From Isoperla grammatica (taxonomy: Eukaryota; Arthropoda; Insecta; Plecoptera; Perlodidae), in contig OX246739.1 of assembly GCA_945910005.1 (NCBI GenBank), forward strand, positions 568,501-632,500: DNA of 64,000 bases, written 5' to 3'. How positions within the stretch are numbered: the stretch's first letter is position 1; each line of letters opens with the position of its first letter. The notes below the pieces were generated by a model. The model searched no databases. It was not told where the DNA came from and saw only the letters and a program-made list of their open reading frames with translations. Shown here piece by piece: positions 10,826 to 21,800 of the stretch. The translations under genes and the position numbers were made by a program.

Positions 10826-11836
10826 CAGTGTTGCCAGATGGTGCGAGTGAAACTATTGTACAACCTAACAAAAATTACAGACTTTCTAGTAAAATTATTG
10901 TACACCCAAAGTGTATCAAACATATACTTTAAAGTAAAAACCTCGCACTTATTCTGCTCTTATTATTATATAATAAAGCTGACGTTTTCACACAAATAGG
11001 CTAGTATTGCGTTTAATGGAACAGGAACAGGACCACACTGGTCAGATGTTTTGAGTGGTGTGGGAGGGAGTGGGTGGGGGCGTTTCGATAAGCAAATAAA
11101 AGCTGGTGCAATTCTATTATTCTTAATTGTAATAATTATTAAAATCGTATTGATATTAGGCCTATTTTAATTGTGTTAATTATAATTATATTGATATTAT
11201 TTCAAATATGTGCATTACTGTTGATTCGTTTATGGAAGATAAGACAAAATCTAAGTAAAATAAATGAAACGATTATAATTGATTTGCTTGATTATTAATT
11301 GATATATATGCCCTCCCCTAACTTTACACAATGCCTGCAGTCTCCTGATAATAGACACGACTCACTTCTACTCGCGATCACGTCAAGACGAAAACAGACT
11401 GAACTCAGTCAGACAATCACAGCACAGATAACTAATTAACTTTTAATTAGTTATCTGTGATCACAGTGATTCATGTGCGCAGCGCATTGCACGCTGCAAC
11501 ACGCAGTGAAGCGACTTCCGTTCCGTGATTGGTTGTCCTTGGCCTTGAAGCTGAGAAGCTGGCAAATCCATTCAAAACCTTCATCTGGCGGGAAAAAGTG
11601 GGAAGTTGGAACCGGCTTGTTCAGAGTTTTACGAATATTTATTATAATTTTAAATTCTATTATTTTATTTTTTGGGAATGAGGGAAATACAAAATATTGT
11701 ACATTCTTAATAAAATTATGGTGCATAATGGAAATTATTGTACATTTTGCCTAGATGGTACGGGTAGGACAGACTATTGTACGAGGGTGTAAATTATTGT
11801 ACGTTTTCGGTAATTATGGTACGTCTGGCAACACTG
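10826..11836. mobile_element. Non-autonomous transposon (8-bp TSD) in the RPL10A promoter
   Basis: The ends are inverted: CAGTGTTGCCAGA left and TCTGGCAACACTG right. A perfect 8-bp duplication, GTGGCGCA, lies at 10818-10825 and 11837-11844. Several copies of ATTATTGTAC sit just inside both ends in inverted orientation, as expected for transposase-binding subrepeats. A short palindrome lies at 11421-11459. No transposase frame. The size of the duplication suggests hAT; the terminus also occurs in other families. Confidence 0.8.
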
Positions 11837-11844
11837 GTGGCGCA

Positions 11845-12320
11845 AGAAGGTTGATCACGGTCCCACGGACCCCTGTCCCATAGATGTCTATTGTTGTTGT
11901 TGTAGTAGCCTCTAGTTTCTAGATGGCAGTGTTGAAATTTGAGGAAATCACAGTTTCCACAACACATGGTAAGCAAGAAGAACACAAGATTCCAAACGTT
12001 TTTCTTTCGTTTTATCGATATTTTGACTTTTGAGTGAAAAGCCAATTTTGACGGTTATTACGTACATATTGACCGTGGTATTGACTAATTTTATACTCTT
12101 TTGTTAAAAAATTCCCCGTTTTTAGTCGCCCAAACAATGTCAAAACTAATGGAAATCGATAGATCGAAATGCTGACATGTTGACAGTCGAGAGTCGATGT
12201 TATTAATCAATCAATTGCGATATAATTAAAAATGGAGCCTGTTTAGAATGGAGCTGAATAAATTCCAGTTAAATCCAATCTTATTGGCCCATAATGGTTA
12301 GTATTCGAATGGTATACGTA
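11845..12320. other. Displaced RPL10A upstream region, no gene seen
   Basis: Before the transposon at 10826-11836 arrived, this sequence would have abutted the RPL10A start region. I see no exon. Short TTG repeats occur at 11889-11901. Confidence 0.35.
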
Positions 12321-12324
12321 ATAT

Positions 12325-12550
12325 TAATTTCTTAATATTATGTTCAATTATTTTCACAGATTTCTATTGTCATTTGTCTTTGGTGTTCGTAAAATAATGT
12401 TGAGTATATTTACAAACGTCAGTTTTAGGCCTAGGCCTAATTTCTTAATATTATGTTTAATTATCTTCACAGATTTCTATTGTCATTTGTCTTTGCTGTT
12501 CATAAAATAATGTTGAGTAGGCCTATATCTACAAATGTCAGTTTTAGGCC
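12325..12550. repeat. Two-copy tandem duplication, ~113 bp
   Basis: Copy 1 starts near 12325 and copy 2 near 12438. Both contain TAATTTCTTAATATTATGTT, CACAGATTTCTATTGTCATT and AAATAATGTTGAGTA, with a few differences. The second copy gained TAGGCCTA words. Confidence 0.8.
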
Positions 12551-12970
12551 TACCTAGGCCTAAGAAATAATAACAGTTGCTGCAGGCTTTTGTACCGTAC
12601 GATAGGCAAGGCCTAGGCCTACCTAGTATTTAAAAGAACCCGAGTATCAATGTGGCACTTCTAGCAAATTTGCTGGTATTTGCTACTAGGGCCTAGGCCT
12701 AGACCTAGCACTTCTACCACAACATGATTGTTCTAGCTTGAGGGCAATATTGTGCTTAGTGTGCACGATAGAAAAATTATGCCAAAGGTAGGCCTGGGGG
12801 TAGGGCCTAGGCCTAGTGGTAAGGTTGTCCCAAAGTAACTAGGCCTAGGCTAGTCTCGTACTGACAAAATAGCCAAGTTCAAGAGTGCCAGTTAAATTTT
12901 CTACTCTAAACAGGTCCATTAGTGATAATTTACAACCATCTTTTTTTCACTAGCCTAGGCCTAGACCTGT
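12420..12970. repeat. Dense cluster of TAGGCCTA / CCTAGGCC words
   Basis: The overlapping palindromes TAGGCCTA and CCTAGGCCTAGG occur many times in this stretch (for example 12427-12438, 12545-12562, 12611-12624, 12690-12708, 12836-12852). The same words are scattered through most introns and spacers of the window. They act like a dispersed hexamer repeat (TAGGCC), not a single element. Confidence 0.75.
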
Positions 12971-13324
12971 TGACTGTTGACGCTGTGGCTGGTCGCACAC
13001 AATTTAACCCTGTGAGCGGCGTGCACAGGTCCATGCGTTTGATATTTAGATGAAAACCGTACATATTTACACCTGTACACTAGGGGCCTATCCCATCCCT
13101 GCTATGGACCCCTTTCTAGCACGCTTTTAAATGAAAATAGATTTCTGGCATTCTTTCAATTTCTTTCAATTCAATTTCAAATGGACTTACAGAAAAAGCT
13201 GTATGTATAGCTAAGTCAATTCTTAAAAAGACTGATCAGGATAAATGGCCTGATTCAAAGCAAAAAGTTAATGATGACGTAAAATTGTACTCTATAATGA
13301 AATGCTATTTTTGAACAATAAAAT

Positions 13325-13327
13325 AGT

Positions 13328-13367
<40 letters not shown>

Positions 13368-13475
13368 TGTCTATCCTATTCAGTTATAAAAACTGATTTA
13401 CAAAGGAGGACCTTAAATAAAACTAAGCTATGCCAACAATGAATAGTTATGAAATCATAAATAACAATAACAACA
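13325..13475 (-). mobile_element. Retroelement 3' tail with (TTTA)n, copy 1
   Basis: A TTTA microsatellite (about 13328-13367) is followed by about 110 bp that match 57050-57160 almost base for base (AATGTCTATCCTATTCAGTT, CAAAGGAGGACCTTAAATAA). On the minus strand this reads as unique sequence ending in an (AAAT)n tail, the usual layout of a non-LTR retroelement or SINE 3' end. Confidence 0.65.
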
Positions 13476-13479
13476 AACC

Positions 13480-13960
13480 AATGTGTCTTAGATTTGAAAT
13501 GATACAGATAGCACATCAACCTCATTTTCGTATAGAAAAAACTAAAAATAGTTTAAGACAGCTATTCTATTGGCCTACTCTTGGTAGAGATGTAGATAAC
13601 TACATAGCAAAGTGTAAAGTTTGTGAAAGATTTGCCAGAGCTAATGTTAAAGAGTCCCTCGTCTCATAAAATTCCAAAATTACCTTTTGAAAAAGTAGCT
13701 GTAGACATATTTGACTACAAAAGGAAAAGCTATTTTGCTCTTATGGATTATTATTCCAAGTGGTTGGAGATAGTTCATATTAAGAATAAAACTTCATATG
13801 AAGTTATTGATAAGTTGAAGAAAATTTTTAGTGTCCATGGAATTCCATCAACATTGATTTGTGACAGTATGCCATTCAATAGTTTCAAGTGTAAAGAGTT
13901 CGCTCGAGATTGGTGTTTCGAAATTGTAACATCGAGTCCTTTGTATCCCACTTCTGACAC
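13480..13960 (+). pseudogene. Ty3/Gypsy-type retrotransposon integrase fragment, frameshifted
   Basis: The first part has an H-H-C-C zinc-binding pattern (AHQPHF, then KCKVCERF) preceded by the usual LRQLFYWPTLGRDV. After a frameshift near 13640-13660 the second part has the start of the catalytic core (KVAVDIFDYKRKSYFALMDY, YSKWLE, GIPSTLICDS), covering the first two catalytic Asp positions. The region with the third acidic residue is missing and the frame ends at TGA near 13965. A retrotransposon relic with no expected activity. Its upstream in-frame codons come from the unrelated repeat at 13325-13475. Confidence 0.75.
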
Positions 13961-13967
13961 CATGTGA

Positions 13968-14600
13968 TGTGCTTGCGTAGGATGTGTAGGATGCTTTTAG
14001 ATTATATGATGACAATGATACTTCTTTGTAGACGATGTGTCTATATGCGAGGTTATTTAATGACTGACTCCCAATCCCATACATTGACATGGCCAGCCTG
14101 CCGGTATGGTGCAGGGCTGTGTGATGTTTATTGGCAACCTGACAAGGCGGTGCCTAACACATGTCACGTGTAATGCAGTCGTCTTCCACCAAGTAGAGTG
14201 CACAAGCCAAATTAATCTTGCTCGTACTACTTTGGAGTTTTTGAGTTATGTGTGTCATCTTTGCCAAGTATCTGGAGGTGGATCAATGCAAATTGTATAA
14301 ATAAGCCATGTTGCTTTGAAAGATGTGAATGTTTGTACCTCTTAGCCATCAACAGTTAGATGGCTCAACCTGTTGCAACACAACTGCTGACTGACTGTCA
14401 TGTACCAACATAACAAAAACATCTAGGCCTACTTACATTGCACCTTCAGTTTTTTCCATTTCAACCTACACAGTTATAGGCCTAAAATCAACCTGAAAAA
14501 AAGTTGTTGGCGTTATTAGAGACCATAAATGTCAATCGTGCCTTTCTTCCGCAAAGTAGGCTACTCGCCATCCCTTGTAGTACAGCCAGCTCCAAACTAT
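13968..14600. other. No gene seen
   Basis: This is spacer between the integrase relic and the LINE fragment. I see no further retrotransposon domain and no LTR. Confidence 0.4.
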
Positions 14601-14609
14601 ATTTGGCCT

Positions 14610-15412
14610 CCAATGACAGTGCAATGAGGGTGCTGCTGGGGAGCAAGTAGGAAAATAAGGGAGCATGCGTACAGAGCACTGGTGAGGCCAGGTCAGGAGT
14701 ATGCAGCAGCGGTTTGGGATCCACTGGTGCTAAGGGGAGAGATGCTCTGGAGGGGGTACAAAAGAGAGCGGCAAGAAGGATGCTTAGAAGGGCCAATAGA
14801 TGGGTGGAAAATGGAAATAGAGCTGGCAGCTGGGGGATGGTAGAAGAGGAGAGAGTACGAGAGTGTAACGGAATAGGTCAGGGAGCTAGGTTGGGAGACG
14901 CTTGAGGACAGAAGGAGGAGGGATCAGCTGGGGAAAATGTACAGGGTAGTAAGGAAGCATGAGGGGTGGGGGGAGTTAAGAAGGGCGGTTGACGGAGCCA
15001 GTTACAGGGGAAGGGGGGATCAAGATAGAAAGAAGGATTGGAGGACGGATGTAGGCAAGTTCTCCTTCCTGGGGAGGATGACCGTTGAGTGGAACCGGCT
15101 AGACAGGGAAGTTGTAGGGCTAGGGAAGGTAAAGGCATTTGCCGACAGGCTGAAGCCTAAACCCAAACCCAGGTTGATAGAGAAGGCCAAAGGTGACGGT
15201 CTTGGGAAAGGAAGAAGATTGGAAGTAAGGGAGGGTGACGGAGGGGAAGGAAGCAAGGAAACCTGAGAAGAATGGGAAAAGCAAAGTGGGTGTTGGAGGA
15301 AGGGAGGAAGATGGAAAAGATGGGCAAGGAGGAATGAAGGAAGAAGTGTCTCTTGCCCCCGGCAAACGGCCAACTGCGAAGATAATTAACAACAACAACA
15401 ACAACAAATAAT
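14610..15412 (+). mobile_element. LINE reverse-transcriptase 3' end with (AAC)n tail
   Basis: Fragments in shifting frames read REHAYRALVRPGQEYAAAVWDPL, then VQKRAARRMLRRANRWVENG, ELGWETLEDRRRRDQLGKMYR and GKFSFLGRMTVEWNRLDREV. This is the standard C-terminal half of jockey/CR1-like reverse transcriptases. It ends at an AAC microsatellite (15390-15408). Purine-biased and broken by frameshifts. Confidence 0.7.
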
Positions 15413-15850
15413 ACCTTACTATCACCATTGTATCAACAATTACACACGATTAGTTTTAATTAGTATTAACTTCAGCAATCCTCAAATTCGGTAGTTGATA
15501 TTAATTTAGATTTTTGGTTATTCATTTAGAGGACAAAATAATCCGAGGTCACTTGTTTTTGGAAGCGTTACCGTTACATACACACCTTTCTTGCTGTTCA
15601 GAGAACCTCTCAACTAGATTGAAGTTTACAACCTCGTACAAAGAGAGCAATAAACCAGTCGCGATTGAACCCAAAATTTGCCGCTGTGGTCGTTGATATA
15701 GAAAATACTGTAGGCCTAGGCAGTGTCATACACCACATAATTATAAGTGATAACTAGTCACATAGAAAACAAGACCAATATTGAATGACTATATAGTGAG
15801 GGAGGTGGTTTAGGAGTGCACACTGCACAACCTCCCTGCTCGAGTACAGT

Positions 15851-15874
15851 ATGGTCGGTATTACAGACAGGCCT
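15851..15874 (+). CDS. USP46: USP46 putative coding exon 1
   Basis: ATG followed by seven codons (MVGITDRP) and the donor GTGAGT joins in phase with the [12 protein letters not shown] exon. Vertebrate homologues also have a short, poorly conserved N-terminus before the G-(A/T)-N-A-S motif. Chosen by position, frame and splice signal only; an exon further upstream is possible. Confidence 0.5.
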
Positions 15875-18800
15875 GTGAGTTTGATGGGAAAAGTTTTACC
15901 CATTCTTTGGTTATAATATAATACTATTGTAATGTGTTTAGCCTACATTGTTCAATTTTTTCTTTCAGGGTGCAAATATTTCACAGTTGGAGCGAGACAT
16001 CGGATCTGATCAGTTCCCTCCAAATGAGCATTACTTTGGGCTTGTTAATGTAAGTAAGAACTTTAGGTTATGAAAGTAGGTGCCAATCGGCTGGAATGGT
16101 ATATAAAGTGAGGAAAGGATCCAACAGCTTACCTTCATGTAGTAAGATGACGGATTTGCGAGTTTGAAGTACACATAAGACATAATACAAAATATAACGA
16201 GACGTCTCGTTATATTTTGTATTATGTCTTTTATGTGTACTTCAAACTCGCAAATCCGTCATCTTACTACATGAAGGTAAGCTGTTGGATCCTTTCCTCA
16301 CTTTATATACTAAGTAAGAACTTTAGGTATAACTTGTTTTGGTTTATTCAGGATTAGGCCTATAGCACACATACATACATACATACATACATGCACGACA
16401 CATTACAAGACAATTAGATGGAATCAATCATATGAATCCTTTCATCATTCCTAAAATCTAGATTTAATAAATAAAATATAAATAGCACTAAACATGTGAC
16501 CTAGTATTAATTTTCAGTATGCTAAGATAAGACTAGAATTGATTATGAACCTTAAATGTGACCATATAACAACATTAGGTTTGTTAGTTTTACATCCATC
16601 GTGTAGTGTAACGTGTAATTGGGTGTAGGCTAGGCCAATTGTAGGCTTTTACACTTGATTTTGATACGTGTCACCCAGAATAAGAAAACGTTTTTTGTCT
16701 ACACGTTACACTACGCTTTACACTGACCTCTTACATTTTGAGGTTATGGTGTGCATGCTCACATTATTTCCGTATATAGTCCCTAAGAAGCATAATATAC
16801 ATTTACTATTTGTTTTAAATAGTTAATTTACTATGAAAGTGCTACGGTTTTACCATCGGTGGAAATAGTAGAATTCATTTTTCATGATTGATTAGTGATC
16901 TCCTTATTTTGAACTGACAAAATTGTTTGGCACCTTTTCATTTCACTACACTAGCTACATGAGCCAAAAAGCAGTTGTAGAAAGTGCTACACAAAGTGTA
17001 TCACTGAGGTAAAACAAACGCCTTACACACAGCTAGTTAGCTACACTTAATACCCAAACGCCGTTTACAGTGATTGACTGATTGAGCCTACATTAGTGTT
17101 AAGTGTATGTTAGTGTAGGTAAAAACAAACGAACCTATTTGTAGCACTTGGTCCAGATTGATTGTTAAATGAGTGTACAATATAGCCTACCTTAACCTAT
17201 TGTTGCCTGCCACTATATTAGATTAGATTAGATTAGGTTAGATTTAACACTTAAAGGCTGCAAATGGGCCACAACTACCCGGTGGCAACCTTTCCAAACC
17301 TCCCCCCTCCCCACCCTCCCTCATCACCTCCTTTTCGTCAATCTATTTCTAAATTCCCTTACTGACTCGCTCTCAACAACCTCCTCGGGTAACTCATTCC
17401 ATTCCCTTACTGTTCTCTCAACAAAACCAAACCTACTCACTACTACTACCTACTCACTTCTCACTACCCGACGCTGAAACTTCCAATTATGATCCCCCCT
17501 CCCTCTATAAACTCCTTCTTGCACCCTGCTCTGGATTTCCCCCCACCCTCCCTTCCCCCTAGCTGCTCTATATAAATTACACATCCTATCACTCCTCCGT
17601 CTCTCCTCTAAGGACTCCCAACCCAGTTCCCCCACCATTGCTGTAACACTATAAGCCCTTACCACATTCCCTAACCTATCTTCCACATACCTCCATCTCC
17701 TAACTTGTCCTGTAACCTTCCTTGCCGCCCTACGCTGCACCTTCTCTAATTCCATGACCTCCCCCTTCCTATATGGATCCCACACCATATCCTTTACCTC
17801 CCTACTAGCTCCCTTCAAATTTCTCATAACAAACCCTAAGCTTCTATATCCCTTTCTTACACTTTCCTGCACCTGGTCCCCCCATCCCAAATCTTCGGCC
17901 AATACAATTCCCAAATACTTATAGTACTTCTTTACCTTTTCTAAAACTACCCCCTCAAGAAAATACTCTCTCGCATCCCCTTTTAATTTACGCGTGAACC
18001 TAGCCACTTTGCACTTTCCCGCATTCAAACCCATCCTATTAACATCGACCCACTCGGCCACTCCTCTATCCTGTTCAAATCATCCTGCAACAACTGAGCA
18101 TCCTCCACCCCCTTAATCACCCTGTACAAGACGCAATCATCAGCAAACAACCTTAATCTTGACTCAATATCCCTTCCTATATCATTAATAAACATTATAA
18201 ATAACAGTGGTCCCATATTTTTCGTTATAATACTATGCCTACTGTATGCCATGTCGTTTACCGTATATGCCTAATTGTCTGTAATTCTGGGTTGTATTTG
18301 CAGTTTGGTAACACATGCTACAGTAATTCCGTACTTCAAGCTTTGTATTTTTGCAAACCATTCCGGGATAAGGTACTTGAGTACAAAGCTAAAAACAAGA
18401 GGACGAAAGAGACACTTCTTACATGCCTAGCTGACCTATTCTACAGTATTGCTACTCAGAAGAAAAAAGTTGGATCAATTGCTCCAAAGAAATTCATTGC
18501 CAGACTAAGGAAGGAAAAAGAAGAATTTGATAACTACATGCAGCAAGATGCACATGAATTCCTTAATTTCCTTGTCAACCATATTAATGAAATTATTTTA
18601 GGTATGTATACTAGATATATTGTTGAACAAATTTGTAAGTAGGCTATCTAATGATGTTGCTTGTATGGAAAAATTCGCAGTATAAAATATAAAATTGCAT
18701 TTATTGGATTTGATAGAATGCCTATCGGCTGGGATTGTGGTTGGGGAAAGAAGAAAGGAGACCAACAGCTTACCTGGAAAGTGATGGGTGGCTGCATGAG

Positions 18801-21800
18801 GTGCAGAATTCACGTATATGTACAAACAAATTTCGGAACATTTCAGCAATTTTTGGCAATGGGCATAGACAGGACACTGTCAGGAAACTTGACACTTGAC
18901 TTGACTTGACTTGAAGGACTTGATTTAAAACCTGTGGCACAACATGCAGGAACCCACAACAAGAACTGTAATGACTGCCATACCATTAGGGTGGTGAGAT
19001 CATAACACCCTTCATGCAACGAGGAACATTTGAGCAATTAAAATTGATTGCAACAGGTAAGTAAATGGAATCGTTGTGCTGTCACAGCCTTCTAACTTTG
19101 AAACCACCGGCTGGAGTTTCTCCTTGACGCTAGGTTTGCTGCTAAGCCGTTCGCCTTGTCAACAATGATAATATCGTACAGTGTCCAGTAGGTATTGTTA
19201 CAGCATGATACAGTATTTGCTTCAATTGATACAACCTTACCTGACGTGGCCATATTGTGAAAAGGGTTTACATTAGGCCTATATGCCTACTGTTCGATTA
19301 TTGTAAAAAAAATGTTTTGTTGAAAACTTGTATGATTAGGAATTACCGTATGCTAACAGTGGTTAATTTAATGTAGTTGCGTGAGTGAGAGAGATGGGAT
19401 GCCAACAGCGTATCTGAGTAGAGTGATAGGGATGGTAAGCCACAATAGAAGAACATAAGACACATAGCAAACAAAACTTAAAATAATTTTTTTGCTCCGA
19501 CATTCTCAGAGAGAACTAAATTTCACTCAAAATAGTGAGCTGTTAATTAACAGGAGGGGATGCTGTGATAGGTTGGGCTTGTGGTTTGTGGAATTGACTC
19601 TCTCGGCTCTCTTGTGGGGATTGTTGGAGCGACAGACCCAAGACACCATACGTTTATAAAATTGTTCAATTGACCAACATCTCACACGTCTGACAAAGTG
19701 GGAGATAATTAATGCCAGAATGCTCCTCCGACCCGCTATCTTATATAGCCAACGTCTCAGTTGATTAAAATGTCCTGTCGAATGTGACGTTGGCCATTTG
19801 AAATTGTAATTGTGTATATATATATATCATGTCACCTCAACTACACGGCTGCCAAACCTCTTCAAGGTAAGCTGTTAGTTCCTATCTTTTTTTCCCTCTC
19901 AACACTAATCTAGCCACTAGGTACTATCAACCAAGCCATGGTATGTATTACAGTAATTTGTATGCCATCTAAATAGTGTGTACAAAAAATGTATGTCCTT
20001 TTCAAGATTGCACTCTTTTAAAATAACTTGCTAGTTACCATTCTCTGTCGAAGCCATGGGCAGAATATGCCCATTAAAGTAGAGCTCTGATGTATGTATG
20101 TATGTATGTATGTATGTATGTATGTATGTATGTTTGTATGTATGTATGTATGTATGTATGTATGTATGTATGTATGTATGTATGTATGTATGTATGTATG
20201 TATGTATGTATGTATGTATGTATGTATTGTAATCTTTATTAGTTTAGTTTGGAGCTCTTTTGACATAAATGTATCACTAAATAAGTATAAAGTAATTATT
20301 AGAACCATTAATTGAGGAAGGGGAAGCCCTTTTATTTATAATCAATGTTTACAATCATAATAATAACATATACATATATATACTGTATATATATATATAT
20401 ACAATTTAGTATATTATTATTATTTTTTTTTTTTTTTATATCTGCTCCCTGTGTCCAATTTACTTCCTTGCAGGGGCCAGCAGTGGGCCTTTGAACTACA
20501 ACTAATTTTGAATCTATCCTTTCCTTCTAGCGGAACGCCATCAAAGTAATACGAAACCAAAGATGACCAACGGGGATACACCACTCCCAGAGCCAACGTG
20601 GGTCCATGAAATCTTCCAAGGGATTTTAACAAGCGAAACGAGGTGTCTCAATTGTGAAACTGTGAGCTCAAAAGACGAGGATTTCTTTGATCTTCAAGTG
20701 GATGTTGACCAAAATACCAGTATCACACACTGTCTTAAAGGATTCAGCAATACAGAAACACTTTGTAGTGATAATAAATTCAAATGTGATCACTGTAGTA
20801 GTTATCAAGAAGCACAGGTTTGTACTCTAAATATAGTACTGACCAATCTCAATCAACTCTTCACTTTCCATTTTTCTCTTGTTGAGCAGAGTACGACTTT
20901 TGGGAAGATTTTACTGGTCACTCTTCAACTTCTCAGAGTGACGGTAAGGGGGAATGTACTATTAGGTACACTTGCCAACATATATAAATCAAGGGTACCT
21001 AGTAAATACCTAGTAAAGCTAGCAAGCAAAGCTGCTAGCAGTAGCAAGCAAATCAAGGGTACCTAGTAAATACCTAGTAAAGCTAGCAAGCAAAGCTGCT
21101 AGCAGTAGCAAGCAAATCAAGGGTACCTAGTAAATACCTAGTAAAGCTAGCAAGCAAAGCTGCTAGCAGTAGCAAGCAAATCAAGGGTACCTAGTAAATA
21201 CCTAGTAAAGCTAGCAAGCAAAGCTGCTAACAGTAGCAAGCAAATCAAGGGTACCTAGTAAATACCTAGTAAAGCTAGCAAGCAAATATTAAGCCTATGG
21301 TCTAGGCCTTGCCTATTTCCAATGCAGCAGCTATAAACATGTTCTATGTGTAGACTTGAAATAAGCCTGCACTATAGTTATAGTATAGTGCATTTAGCAA
21401 AACCAATCCTGGTAGTACATGCCAAGCTTACTTTTATGTCCTCTACGCCTAATACAAAGCATTGGAAAGTTTCAATAGGCGATAAAGATCACAAAACAAC
21501 CATCTTGCAAAGGTTCACACAACCAGGGTCATATAAACTAAACCAAAGAGGTGTCAATACTCAATATAGAAGATATTTTTATTGCTCATCAGTAATCATA
21601 TTTTACAAATTAATAATGTCTCTAAGTGTACACGCTATTTCTATGTGTAAAGAATAGGTCACTTTCTTCTCCACTTTTTACTCTTCTACCTTTCTTTTAT
21701 GACGGCCATTTGAGGTAAAAATTGATTTCATAAAACAAACATCAAAACTGTATTTGGTTTAATTATGCCTCAGGAGAGAGCTTCATAAATCACTTAAGGC

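Noticed and set aside
13015..13330. Possible LTR upstream of the integrase relic
   Set aside because: No TG…CA ends, primer-binding site or second copy found downstream.
20018..20315. Open frames across the TATG microsatellite on both strands
   Set aside because: Pure tetranucleotide repeat; frames are open only because the repeat has no stop codon in them.
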